35,064 nucleotides of DNA, taken from Ga0077527 sp038144955 (GTDB taxonomy: Bacteria; Pseudomonadota; Gammaproteobacteria; Burkholderiales; SG8-41). Positions 1 through 7,319 of the stretch are shown here, piece after piece. The translations under genes were made by a program, and so were the position numbers. Every line of letters begins with the position of its first letter. Positions within the stretch are counted from its first letter, which is position 1. The stretch is from contig JAYQOT010000023.1 of assembly GCA_038144955.1 (NCBI GenBank), forward strand, positions 1 to 35,064, read 5' to 3'. The notes beneath the pieces were generated by a model. The model had not been told where the DNA came from and did no database searches. It worked only from the letters and a program-made list of their open reading frames with translations.

Positions 1-87
1 CGGCTCAAGGCAGAGTTGAAGCGCGTGACCGAGGAGCGCGACATCCTAAAAAAGGCCGCCGCGTACTTTGCCAAGGCATCCCGGTGA
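1..87 (+). CDS. IS3-family transposase OrfA, C-terminal fragment
   Basis: Frame 1 reads from the window edge to TGA at 85-87 and gives the end of an OrfA protein: a charged heptad-like stretch (RLKAELKRVTEERDILKKAA) followed by AYFAKASR. This is the leucine-zipper and end region of OrfA in IS3-family elements, where OrfA supplies the helix-turn-helix DNA-binding part of the transposase. The A6G heptamer at 48-54 lies in this frame as A AAA AAG, so part of the ribosomes would slip to the orfB frame before the stop. The N-terminal helix-turn-helix is outside the window. Confidence 0.82.
   Translation, partial: RLKAELKRVTEERDILKKAAAYFAKASR
48..54 (+). promoter_or_regulatory. Programmed -1 ribosomal frameshift site (A AAA AAG)
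   Basis: The heptamer is in the correct phase of orfA (codons AAA at 49-51 and AAG at 52-54). The -1 frame is open from here through the orfB start region at 84 with no stop. This matches the established IS3-family mechanism that makes the OrfAB fusion transposase. A downstream stimulatory structure was not worked out. Confidence 0.8.
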
Positions 88-959
88 GGTACGCGTTTAT
101 CCGCGGCCATGAAGCACTGCATGCGGTGCGGCGGTTGTGCCGCCTGTTGGACGTGCATCCGAGCGGGTATTACGCCTGGCGCAGCCGCCCGGCTTAGCAC
201 CGTGCCCGCGAGGATCAACGACTGCTGGGGCTGATCAAGCAGTTCTGGCTGGAGAGCGGCGGCGTCTATGGCTACCGCAAGATCCACGACGATCTACGGG
301 AGTTTGGCGAGCGGTGTGGGAAGCACCGTGTCGCCCGACTGATGCGCGCCGAGGGACTGCGCGCCCAGGTGGGTTACCACCGTCGCCCGCGACATCACGG
401 TGGCCGTCCTGCAGTGATCGCCCCCAATCACCTCAACCAGCAGTTCGATGTGGCCGAGCCGAACCAGGTCTGGGTCACTGACATCACCTATATCCGCACC
501 CACGAAGGCTGGCTCTATCTGGCAGTCGTCATCGACCTGTTCTCGCGGCAGGTCATTGGCTGGTCGATGCAGCCACGCATGGAACGTGAACTGGCGCTCA
601 ATGCCCTGCTGATGGCGGTGTGGCGGCGTCAGCCCCAGGAAACTGTCACCGTGCATTCCGATCAGGGCAGCCAGTTCAGCAGCCACGACTGGCAAGCCTT
701 TCTGAAGACACATAACTTGACTGGCAGCATGAGCCGGCGCGGCAACTGCCACGATAACGCGGTCGCCGAGAGTTTCTTCCAACTGCTCAAGCGCGAACGT
801 ATCCGCCGCCGGGTCTATGCAACCCGTGATGAGGCCCGCCAGGACGTCTTCAACTACATCGAGATGTTCTACAACCCCGTCAGGCGACACAGTTACAGCG
901 ATGGCCTGTCACCGGTAAACTACGAGAAGCAGTATTTCGAGAGGCTCGCCAGTGTCTAG
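84..959 (+). pseudogene. IS3-family transposase OrfB (DDE integrase domain), interrupted by an amber codon
   Basis: Reading from GTG 84 the protein begins MRYAFIRGHEALHAVRRLC, then meets TAG at 195-197 after 37 codons. The same frame resumes at once and runs to TAG 957-959. It contains the rve integrase core: the DITYI motif (first Asp), the VHSDQGSQFSS motif (second Asp) and the NAVAESFFQLLKRE motif (catalytic Glu). The downstream part has an internal ATG at 342 but a product from there would lack the HTH_21-like N-terminal region. A single C-to-T change (CAG to TAG) would explain the stop. Everything else looks intact, so the decay is probably recent. It could instead be a sequencing error. 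Confidence 0.85.
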
Positions 960-977
960 AAAACCGGGGGCGATTCA
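959..977. repeat. Right terminal inverted repeat of the IS3-family element
   Basis: The sequence read inward from 977 on the minus strand is TGAATCGCCCCCGGTTTTC. This is the usual form of an IS3-family terminus, beginning with TG. It overlaps the end of orfB by one base. The partner left repeat is outside the window, so the assignment rests on resemblance and position. Confidence 0.7.
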
Positions 978-1014
978 GATTGGCTTGTTTTATTTGGTGC
1001 GGCTCTGTACGGAT

Positions 1015-1028
1015 TGAGGCATGCCTCA
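1015..1028. other. 14-bp perfect palindrome between the IS element and the reductase gene
   Basis: TGAGGCATGCCTCA lies just downstream of the minus-strand reductase stop at 1034. It can form a short hairpin (TGAGG, loop CATG, CCTCA) at the 3' end of that transcript, but no T-run follows on the minus strand, so it is not a classical terminator. The rest of the gap 978-1033 shows nothing else. Confidence 0.4.
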
Positions 1029-1033
1029 GCCGA

Positions 1034-1918
1034 TTACTTCGCCACCTCATGATTCGCCATCCGCTCCAGCGCCTTGACCATGCCCGAGTGGTCCCACTTG
1101 GCGCCGCCGTTGGCTGCGCATGAGTTGAACAGTTCCTGAGTGGTGGCGGTGTTGGGCAGCGACACGCCCATCGCTCGGGCGCCCTGGAGGGCGAGGTTTA
1201 AATCCTTTTGATGCAGTTCGATGCGGAAGCCGGGGTCGAAGGTGCGCTTGATCATGCGTTCGCCATGCACTTCGAGGATGCGTGATGCGGCGAAGCCGCC
1301 CATCAGCGCCTGCCGCACTTTCGCCGGATCGGCACCGGCCTTGGAAGCAAACACCAGCGCTTCGCTGACGGCTTCGATGTTGAGTGCGACGATGATCTGG
1401 TTGCACACCTTGCAGGTCTGGCCGTCGCCGTTGCCGCCGACCAGCGTGATGTTCTTGCCCATCAGTTCGAACAGCGGCTTCACCTTGTCGAAGGCGGCCT
1501 GCGGGGCGCCGCACATGATGGTCAGCGCCGCGTTTTTCGCGCCGACTTCGCCGCCGGACACCGGGGCATCGACGTAGTCGCAGCCGAGCTTGTTGATTTT
1601 CGCGGCGTATTCCTTGGTGGCAATGGGCGAGATCGAGCTCATGTCGACGACGATCTTGCCTTTGCCGAGCCCTTCGGCCACGCCGCCCGCACCGAACAGT
1701 ACTTTGTCGACGTCGGGAGTATCCGGAACCATGGTGATGATGATGTCGGCCTTCTGCGCGACTTCTTTCGCGCTGGCGCAGGCCTTGCCGCCGGCATCGG
1801 TGAGTTCCTTCGGCACGCCGCTGCGCGAATTGAGGAACAGGGTATGCCCGCCCTTGATCAGGTTGAGTGCCATGGGCTTGCCCATGATGCCGAGTCCGAT
1901 GAAGCCGACGTTGCTCAT
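1034..1918 (-). CDS. garR: 2-hydroxy-3-oxopropionate (tartronate semialdehyde) reductase
   Basis: This 294-residue protein belongs to the beta-hydroxyacid dehydrogenase family. It has the N-terminal Rossmann motif GFIGLGIMG (residues 5-13), the substrate-binding DAPVSGG (118-123 region, Ser121), and the catalytic segment GNGDGQTCKVCNQ with Lys170 and Asn174. The family reduces tartronate semialdehyde to D-glycerate with NAD(P)H in the cytoplasm. The start is preceded by AGAGGA at good spacing. It is the last gene of the minus-strand group hyi, TAXI binding protein, TRAP permease, garR, and with hyi it covers both routes around tartronate semialdehyde. Other members of the family reduce succinate semialdehyde or 3-hydroxyisobutyrate, but the pairing with hyi favours GarR/GlxR. 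Confidence 0.88.
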   Translation of the reverse strand: MSNVGFIGLGIMGKPMALNLIKGGHTLFLNSRSGVPKELTDAGGKACASAKEVAQKADIIITMVPDTPDVDKVLFGAGGVAEGLGKGKIVVDMSSISPIATKEYAAKINKLGCDYVDAPVSGGEVGAKNAALTIMCGAPQAAFDKVKPLFELMGKNITLVGGNGDGQTCKVCNQIIVALNIEAVSEALVFASKAGADPAKVRQALMGGFAASRILEVHGERMIKRTFDPGFRIELHQKDLNLALQGARAMGVSLPNTATTQELFNSCAANGGAKWDHSGMVKALERMANHEVAK

Positions 1919-1932
1919 GATGTTGTCCTCTG

Positions 1933-1960
1933 AAAAATGGGTGCGCGCCTTGCGGCGCGC
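1933..1960 (-). terminator. Weak terminator-like hairpin between TRAP permease and garR
   Basis: Arms GCGCGCC (1943-1949) and GGCGCGC (1954-1960) enclose a 4-base loop. On the minus strand a run of five T (1937-1933) follows after a 5-base gap. The gap makes this an imperfect terminator. It may act as an attenuator or protect the 3' end of the permease message. Confidence 0.45.
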
Positions 1961-1993
1961 GGAAACTGACAGGGTCCTGCGATTATAAGCGCG

Positions 1994-3916
1994 TCAGTGC
2001 GCGACCGGCGCCTGCGGCTGGGGCTGCGGTTCGTTTCTGCGGATCACCAGCTGGCTTATGGCAATAGCGGCGAGCAGTCCGGCGCCGATCAGGTCGGTGA
2101 CCAGGCCGGGCTTGATCAGCAGGATTGCCGCGCTCAGCAGGAAAACGCGTTCCCAGACCTTCGCGGTGCGGAACAGGTAGCCGAACAGCGCCGCGGCGAG
2201 GCACACGGTGCCGATGCTGGCGGTGACGAAGGACTGCAGGATGACATGCCATTCGCCGATCATCAGCAGCGACGGTTCAAAGATGAACATGAAGGGCACG
2301 ATGAAGCCGGCGGCGCCGACGCGCACTGCCGTCCACCCGGCAGACCATAGCGGCGCCTTGGCGATGCCGGCGGCGGCGTAGACCGCGAGCGCGACCGGCG
2401 GCGTGATCGCCGACAGGATCGCGAAGTAGAACGCGAACATGTGCGCGGCTGGCGCGATGGCGCCAAGCTTGATGATCGCCGGCACCAGCAGCGACACCAT
2501 GACGATGTATGCCGGCGTGGTCGGCATGCCCATGCCGAGGATGATGCCGGCCATCATGGTCAGCACCAGCGCCAGCGGCAGCAGGTCGCGCGACATCGCG
2601 ACCACCACCGATGTGAAGTTGATCGCGGCGCCGGTCTGGGTGATGACGCCGATGACAATGCCGGCGCAGGCGCAGGCCAGTGCCACGGCGATGGAGTTCT
2701 TGGCGCCTTCCTCGAGCGCGCTGAAGATGGTGTTGAGCTTGATGTCCTTGCGCGTTGATTTGCGCATCAGTGCCACCGGCACGCAGATCAGCGTGCCTGC
2801 CAGCGCGCACAGCGGGGCGCTGTAGCCGGCCATCAGTCCGAAGAGGATGGTCACCAGCGGAATGAACAGGTGGCCGCGCTCGCGCATGACTTCACCAAGG
2901 CGCGGGCATTCCGCCTTGGGCAGGCCGAGCAGGCCGACGCGCTTGGATTCGAAATGGACGGCGCAGAACACGGCAAGGAAATACAGGATCGCCGGGATGA
3001 TCGCCCACATCGTCACCTGGAAATAGCTGACGGCGAGGAATTCGGCCATCACGAAGGCGGCAGCGCCCATGATCGGCGGCATGATCTGGCCGCCGGTGGA
3101 GGCCACCGATTCGACTGCGGCGGCGAACGGCGGGCGGAAACCGGTGCGCTTCATCAGCGGGATGGTGATCGGGCCGTCGACCAGCACGTTGGCGACCGCG
3201 CTGCCTGAAACCGTGCCGAACAGGCTGGAGCTGACCACCGCGACCTTGCCGGGACCGCCGGCGGTGTGGCCGGTCAGCGCCAGCGCGAAATCCATGAACA
3301 GGCGGCCAATGCCGGTGCGTTCCATGAACGCGCCGAACAGCACGAACATGATCACGTACGCCGCCGAGACGCCGAGCGTGCTGCCGAAGATGCCTTCGGT
3401 GGTGAGGTACATGATCTCGATGATCTGCTCGGGCCGGGTCTTGGCGACGAAGAAGGCATAGCCGAGGAAGACGATCGCGGTGATCGGCAGCGCCCAGCCG
3501 ATGATGCGGCGCGTGGCTTCGAGCACGATCAGCGTGAAGATGCCGCCCAGCACCAGCTCGGTGGTGCTCGGGTCATCGACGAAGACGAATCGGGTCAGCA
3601 GGTGCTCGTGGTTGACCCAGACATAGCCGACGGTGACGCAGGATGCTGCAATCAGCAGCCAGTCCCACCACGAAGCGATCGGCGTACCCTGTCCGCCGCC
3701 AATGACGCCGCCGGCATCGTCACGGATCGCGTCGGCCGCGGGGGCCTTTTTCTGGAAACTCGGGTAGAGCAGGAACACCAGTGCCAGCGCGAACAGCAGG
3801 TGGGTGCTGCGGAAAAACAGTTGCTGCGGTGCGCCGATGAAGGCGATGGTCAGGTGATATACCGACATGCCGATCGCGATGAAGACGATCAGCCGTTTCA
3901 GCAGCAGTGGAATCAT
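1994..3916 (-). CDS. TRAP transporter fused permease (4TM/12TM, TAXI type)
   Basis: This 640-residue, strongly hydrophobic protein joins the small (DctQ-like) and large (DctM-like) TRAP permease parts in one chain, the usual arrangement for TAXI systems. The N-terminal part (about residues 1-140) has four membrane segments. The rest carries the DctM-type helices, including the GTVSGSAVANVLVDGPITIP stretch, the following ASTGGQIMPPIMGAAAF segment, and GMGMPTTPAYIVMVSLL further on. TRAP permeases drive solute uptake with an ion gradient and need the periplasmic binding protein encoded just upstream. A strong terminator-like hairpin separates the two genes, so the permease is probably made in smaller amounts. 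The substrate cannot be read from the sequence. Confidence 0.93.
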   Translation of the reverse strand: MIPLLLKRLIVFIAIGMSVYHLTIAFIGAPQQLFFRSTHLLFALALVFLLYPSFQKKAPAADAIRDDAGGVIGGGQGTPIASWWDWLLIAASCVTVGYVWVNHEHLLTRFVFVDDPSTTELVLGGIFTLIVLEATRRIIGWALPITAIVFLGYAFFVAKTRPEQIIEIMYLTTEGIFGSTLGVSAAYVIMFVLFGAFMERTGIGRLFMDFALALTGHTAGGPGKVAVVSSSLFGTVSGSAVANVLVDGPITIPLMKRTGFRPPFAAAVESVASTGGQIMPPIMGAAAFVMAEFLAVSYFQVTMWAIIPAILYFLAVFCAVHFESKRVGLLGLPKAECPRLGEVMRERGHLFIPLVTILFGLMAGYSAPLCALAGTLICVPVALMRKSTRKDIKLNTIFSALEEGAKNSIAVALACACAGIVIGVITQTGAAINFTSVVVAMSRDLLPLALVLTMMAGIILGMGMPTTPAYIVMVSLLVPAIIKLGAIAPAAHMFAFYFAILSAITPPVALAVYAAAGIAKAPLWSAGWTAVRVGAAGFIVPFMFIFEPSLLMIGEWHVILQSFVTASIGTVCLAAALFGYLFRTAKVWERVFLLSAAILLIKPGLVTDLIGAGLLAAIAISQLVIRRNEPQPQPQAPVAH

Positions 3917-3933
3917 GCCGGGAGGCTCCGCTC

Positions 3934-3966
3934 AAAAAAACAGCGGCGCGAGGGGTCGCGCCGCTG
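3934..3966 (-). terminator. Intra-operon rho-independent terminator (attenuator) between TAXI binding protein and permease
   Basis: Perfect 11-bp GC-rich arms (CAGCGGCGCGA at 3941-3951 and TCGCGCCGCTG at 3956-3966) enclose a four-base loop. On the minus strand seven T follow directly (3940-3934). All parts of an intrinsic terminator are present, yet the permease gene begins only 18 bases downstream with no obvious promoter between. Partial read-through would give a large excess of binding-protein message. Confidence 0.85.
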
Positions 3967-3980
3967 TCCGGGGTGTTGCC

Positions 3981-4925
3981 TTAGAGAACCTTGGCTTCCT
4001 TGTAGTACTTCATCGCGCCCGGGTGGTAGGGCACGCCGACGTCGGCCGCCATGTCCTTCACCGTCAGGCCTTTGACCGCCTTGACCACGTTGCCGAGGTT
4101 GTCGACGTTTTCGGCCAGGGCCTTGGTGATCTTGTAGACGGTGTCCTGCGGCAGCTTGCAGCTGGCAACCAGGTGGGTCCAGGTGCCGATGGTCTGCACG
4201 TCCTTGTCCTGCTTCGGATAGCTGCCGGCCTTGATGATGCGTTTGTCGTAACCCTTGTTGATCTTCTGCAGGGCGGCGAACTTGTCGTTCGGGAACTCGA
4301 GCACCTTGATGTCACGCGCCGAGGCGAGGTCCATCACCGATGAAGCGGGCACCGTGGTGATCAGCATGAACATCTGGGCGTGGCCGTCCTTCAGCTGCGA
4401 TACCGAATCGGTGTAGTTGCTGTGGTTGACCTTGCCGAGTGCGCCGTAGTTGAGACCGTAGACTTCCAGCGCGTTGCGTGCCATCTGCTCGCCGGTGTTG
4501 CCTTTCTGCTGGGTGGTCAGCACCTTGCCCTTGGCATCGCCGACGTTGTTGATGCCCGAATCGGCCAGCGCCACGGCATGGAAATACTGGAAGTAGAGCG
4601 TGGCGACCTGGCACACGTTGCCTTGTTTTTCCTTGAAGGGGGCAGCGCCATTGACGCCGTCAACCGAGGACACCGCGTTGCCGAAGCCGAGTTCGGCCTT
4701 GCCGGTGTTGACGCCGATGACATTGGAGATGCCCGCGCCGGGCAGCACCTGCATGCTCGCGCCGGGGATGGCTTTTTCAACGATGCCCTGGATCGCGCCG
4801 CCGAGCGGGTACCACGAGCCGCCCTGGGGGCCGGTCATCATTTTGAGTTGCTGGGCGCCGACCGAGCCGGCAAAAGCGGCGGCAACGGCGAAGCCGAGTA
4901 CGGATGCAATGCGGGTTGCTTTCAT
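3981..4925 (-). CDS. TAXI-family TRAP transporter solute-binding protein
   Basis: I place the start at ATG 4925 (314 residues), preceded by GGAGGAAAC. An in-frame start at 5018 would put 31 extra residues before an obvious signal peptide. The N-terminus MKATRIASVLGFAVAAAFAG ends in SVGA-QQ, so export to the periplasm is expected. The following QLKMMTGPQGGSWYPLGGAI, the phrase MQVLPGAGISNVIGVNTGKAELGF and NAVSSVDGVNG are typical of TAXI (TRAP-associated extracytoplasmic immunoreceptor-like) binding proteins. It delivers solute to the fused permease encoded next. Known or proposed TAXI substrates include glutamate and dicarboxylates. Here the flanking hyi and garR suggest a small hydroxy- or keto-acid, which is inference. 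Confidence 0.9.
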   Translation of the reverse strand: MKATRIASVLGFAVAAAFAGSVGAQQLKMMTGPQGGSWYPLGGAIQGIVEKAIPGASMQVLPGAGISNVIGVNTGKAELGFGNAVSSVDGVNGAAPFKEKQGNVCQVATLYFQYFHAVALADSGINNVGDAKGKVLTTQQKGNTGEQMARNALEVYGLNYGALGKVNHSNYTDSVSQLKDGHAQMFMLITTVPASSVMDLASARDIKVLEFPNDKFAALQKINKGYDKRIIKAGSYPKQDKDVQTIGTWTHLVASCKLPQDTVYKITKALAENVDNLGNVVKAVKGLTVKDMAADVGVPYHPGAMKYYKEAKVL

Positions 4926-4989
4926 GTTTCCTCCAGTTGGATTTTGTGAACGGGCTACGGGTTTGACATTGTGGACCCGTTTGCAGGGC

Positions 4990-5018
4990 ATTCTGTGGTG
5001 ATACGCCCCGTGCGTCAA
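4990..5018 (-). promoter_or_regulatory. Candidate sigma-70 promoter for the TAXI binding protein
   Basis: On the minus strand TTGACG (5018-5013) and CAGAAT (4995-4990) are separated by exactly 17 bases, giving five of six and four of six consensus matches. The predicted start, near 4983, leaves a leader of about 57 bases. An inverted repeat ACGGGT-N12-ACCCGT (4957-4980) lies in this leader and could be an operator or a leader hairpin. The promoter would let the transporter be expressed apart from hyi. Confidence 0.5.
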
Positions 5019-5031
5019 GCTCGGAAACCGT

Positions 5032-5811
5032 TCAGCCGAGCAGGGGTTTGACCCAGCCCAGCCCCGCGGTGGTGGTGGTCGCCGGCTTGTATTCGCAGCC
5101 GATCCAGCCCTGATAGCCGATCCTGTCGATGTGCTTGAACAGGAATGGAAAATTGATCTCGCCGGTGCCCGGCTCGTTGCGTCCCGGATTATCAGCGAGC
5201 TGCATGTGCGGGATCAGTGCGAGGTTGGATTCGATACCACGGGCGAGGTCACCTTCCATGATCTGCATGTGGTAGATGTCGTACTGCAGGAACAGGTTGT
5301 TCGAGCCCACCGCCTTGATGATGTCGATCGCCTGCTTCGAGTAGTTGAGGAAGAAGCCGGGAATATCGCGGGTGTTGATCGGTTCGATCAGCAGCTTGAT
5401 GCCGGCCGCGGCGAATTTGGGCGCGGCGAACTGCAGGTTCTTGATGAAGGTTTCCCGGGCATCGTTGGGGTCGACATGCGGCGGGCGGATGCCGGCGAGG
5501 CAGTTGACCTGCCTGCAGCCGAGCGCGGTGGCGTATTCGATGGCACGCCCGACGCCGTCCTGGAATTCACTGCTGCGCTTGGGATGGCAGGCGATGCCGC
5601 GTTCGCCCTTGCCCCAGTCGCCGGCGGGCAGGTTGTGCAGCACCTGCACCAGACCGTTCTTGTCCAGCGCCTCTGCGAGCGCGTTCTTGTCGTAGTCATA
5701 GGGGAACAGGTATTCGACCCCCTTGAATCCGGCCTGCGCGGCGGCGGCGAAACGTTCCATGAACGGTACTTCGTTGAACAGCATCGTGATGTTGGCGCAG
5801 AACTTCGGCAT
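5032..5811 (-). CDS. hyi: Hydroxypyruvate isomerase
   Basis: The protein is a TIM-barrel enzyme of the Hyi/xylose-isomerase-like family that interconverts hydroxypyruvate and tartronate semialdehyde. I choose ATG 5811 (259 residues, MPKFCANITMLFNEVPF), because the E. coli enzyme has nearly the same length and start, and because the two catalytic glutamates then fall at Glu143 (LLIEPINTRDIPG) and Glu240 (GCEYKP), the family numbering. The upstream ATG at 5832 would add MTHWINA. Other conserved parts are HNLPAGDWGKGERG and QYDIYHMQIMEG. The gene heads the minus-strand group ending in garR, whose product reduces tartronate semialdehyde. No glyoxylate carboligase gene is visible here. Confidence 0.92.
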   Translation of the reverse strand: MPKFCANITMLFNEVPFMERFAAAAQAGFKGVEYLFPYDYDKNALAEALDKNGLVQVLHNLPAGDWGKGERGIACHPKRSSEFQDGVGRAIEYATALGCRQVNCLAGIRPPHVDPNDARETFIKNLQFAAPKFAAAGIKLLIEPINTRDIPGFFLNYSKQAIDIIKAVGSNNLFLQYDIYHMQIMEGDLARGIESNLALIPHMQLADNPGRNEPGTGEINFPFLFKHIDRIGYQGWIGCEYKPATTTTAGLGWVKPLLG

Positions 5812-5846
5812 GGCGTTGATCCAGTGGGTCATTTCGGGGAGCGGCC

Positions 5847-5854
5847 ATTATAAT
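5847..5854. promoter_or_regulatory. Self-complementary -10 box (ATTATAAT) shared by divergent genes
   Basis: ATTATAAT is its own reverse complement, so a perfect TATAAT is present on both strands between hyi and the MocA-like gene. On the plus strand the ATG at 5862 begins 8 bases after the box, which predicts a leaderless message. On the minus strand a TTCAGA sits 18 bases upstream of TATAAT as a possible -35, and transcription would start near 5840. Confidence 0.5.
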
Positions 5855-5861
5855 CACGGGT

Positions 5862-6443
5862 ATGGCGCAGTCTGAAAAATCCGCGGTGGCGGTGTTGCTG
5901 GCCGCCGGCGCGGGTTCGCGCTTCGGCGGCGGCAAGTTGCTGCATCCCCTCGAAGACGGCGTGGCGATTGCCGCGCATGCGGCGCGCAGCCTGATTGGCG
6001 CCGGATTGTCGGTCACGGCAGTGGTGCGTCCCGGCGATTTTCCGGTGGCCGAGCTGCTGGAGCAGGAAGGCTGCGAAGTCACGGTGTGCCCCGAAGCGGC
6101 GCGCGGCATGGGCGTAAGCCTCGCCCACGGCGTGCGGGCGACCAAGGATGCCGGCGGCTGGATCGTTGCGCTTGCCGACATGCCGCGTATCAAACCCGAG
6201 ACCATCGCCCGCGTGGTGCAGGCGCTGGCGGCAGGCGCCGAGATTGCCGCCCCGGAGTATCAGGGAGATCGCGGGCATCCGGTGGGTTTCAGTCACCGCT
6301 TCCTGCACGAACTGCAGGGCCTGACTGGTGATAGCGGCGCGCGCGCGATCGTGCAGCGCAACCAGGCGCGGGTGCGGCTGATCGACTGCGACGATCCGGG
6401 CATACTGCTCGACATCGACCGTCGCGCTGATTTGAAAAAATAA
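5862..6443 (+). CDS. MocA-like molybdenum cofactor nucleotidyltransferase (NTP_transf_3)
   Basis: This 193-residue protein begins with the nucleotidyltransferase signature AVLLAAGAGSRFGGGKLL (about residues 10-27) and has ALADMPRI for the metal-binding acidic centre, then GDRGHPVGF and a C-terminal DDPGILLDIDRRADL. This pattern is typical of MocA/YgfJ-type enzymes, which transfer CMP or GMP to molybdopterin to make the dinucleotide cofactor of xanthine-oxidase-family hydroxylases. The next two genes encode MoxR and CoxE-like proteins, also known from CO dehydrogenase maturation, so a cofactor or maturation role fits. No molybdenum hydroxylase gene is in the window. The start has a TATAAT just upstream and no clear ribosome binding site. 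Confidence 0.82.
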   Translation: MAQSEKSAVAVLLAAGAGSRFGGGKLLHPLEDGVAIAAHAARSLIGAGLSVTAVVRPGDFPVAELLEQEGCEVTVCPEAARGMGVSLAHGVRATKDAGGWIVALADMPRIKPETIARVVQALAAGAEIAAPEYQGDRGHPVGFSHRFLHELQGLTGDSGARAIVQRNQARVRLIDCDDPGILLDIDRRADLKK

Positions 6444-6473
6444 GCAACTATATGTTTTTAAAGGAAAAAAATA

Positions 6474-7319
6474 ATGTCGCGCTTCACCGGCACTGAAGAC
6501 TACGTCGCCACCGATGACCTGATGATGGCGGTGAATGCGGCGCTCGCGCTGGAGCGGCCGCTGCTGATCAAGGGCGAGCCGGGCACCGGCAAGACCATGC
6601 TCGCGCTCGAAGTGGCGAAGGCGCTGAAGCGTCCGCTGTTCGAATGGCACATCAAGTCGACCACCAAGGCGCAGCACGGCCTTTATGAATATGACGCGGT
6701 GTCGCGGCTGCGTGATTCGCAGCTGGGCGACCCCAAGGTCAAGGAGATTTCCAATTACATCGTGCAGGGCATGCTGTGGCAGGCGTTCAGCTCTGACCAG
6801 CCGGCGGTGCTGCTGATCGACGAAGTCGACAAGGCCGACATCGAGTTTCCCAATGATCTGCTGCGCGAACTCGACCGCATGGAGTTTTACGTCTACGAGA
6901 CGCGGCAACTGATCAAGGCCAAGCACCGGCCGCTGGTGATCATCACCAGCAACAACGAGAAGGAACTGCCTGACGCCTTCCTGCGCCGCTGTTTTTTCCA
7001 CTACATCCGCTTTCCTGATGCCGACACCATGGCGAAGATCGTCGAAGTGCATTACCCCGGCATCAAGAAGCAGTTGCTGTCACAGGCGCTCAATGCCTTT
7101 TTCGAGATCCGCGATGTGCCGGGCCTGAAAAAGAAGCCGACCACTTCCGAGCTGCTCGACTGGCTGAAGTTGCTGATGGCCGAAGACATTCCGCCGGAGG
7201 CGCTGCACAGCCAGGATGCGCACAAGATCGTGCCGCCGCTGCATGGTGCGCTGATCAAGAATGAGCAGGACGTTCATTTGTTCGAGCGACTCGTGTTCAT
7301 GTCTCGTCGCAAAAGTTGA
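6474..7319 (+). CDS. MoxR-type AAA+ ATPase (CoxD-like)
   Basis: This 281-residue protein has Walker A GEPGTGKT (residues 34-41), Walker B VLLIDE (112-117), sensor 1 in TSNN (around 160) and the arginine-finger region FLRRCFFHYIRFP (169-181), all in MoxR order. MoxR ATPases work as chaperones with VWA-domain partners to insert cofactors or metals. The VWA partner follows at 7461. Size and pairing resemble CoxD of CO dehydrogenase clusters, which assembles the copper-sulfur-molybdenum site. A clear AAAGGA precedes the ATG by about ten bases. The stop codon lies in the left arm of a long inverted repeat that fills the gap to the next gene. Confidence 0.9.
   Translation: MSRFTGTEDYVATDDLMMAVNAALALERPLLIKGEPGTGKTMLALEVAKALKRPLFEWHIKSTTKAQHGLYEYDAVSRLRDSQLGDPKVKEISNYIVQGMLWQAFSSDQPAVLLIDEVDKADIEFPNDLLRELDRMEFYVYETRQLIKAKHRPLVIITSNNEKELPDAFLRRCFFHYIRFPDADTMAKIVEVHYPGIKKQLLSQALNAFFEIRDVPGLKKKPTTSELLDWLKLLMAEDIPPEALHSQDAHKIVPPLHGALIKNEQDVHLFERLVFMSRRKS

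Larger units (their letters stand above)
1..977 (+). mobile_element. IS3-family insertion sequence, right part (left end outside window)
   Basis: The segment holds the 3' end of orfA, a -1 frameshift site, a full-length but interrupted orfB and the right terminal repeat. The reverse complement of the right end reads TGAATCGCCCCCGG followed by TTTTC, the TG-starting GC-rich terminus usual for IS3-family elements. The orfB stop codon lies within this repeat. I place the outer end at 977, where the sequence reads GATTCA. The left end and the target-site duplication cannot be checked. Because orfB carries an in-frame amber codon this copy is probably inactive unless the codon is suppressed or helped in trans. 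Confidence 0.88.

Noticed and set aside
294..890. Minus-strand open frame opposite the transposase
   Set aside because: The plus strand carries the DDE motifs of the transposase and its frameshift logic. The antisense frame is unlike any family I know.
3266..4075. Plus-strand open frame of 269 codons antisense to the TRAP permease and binding protein
   Set aside because: It crosses the boundary between two real minus-strand genes and its composition is that of a shadow frame.
4926..5018. N-terminal extension of the TAXI binding protein by 31 residues
   Set aside because: A strong ribosome binding site and a signal peptide begin at 4925. The longer start would cover the predicted promoter.
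5829..7052. Minus-strand open frame of 407 codons across the MocA-like and MoxR genes
   Set aside because: It lies opposite two clear genes, spans their gap, and shows no family motif.
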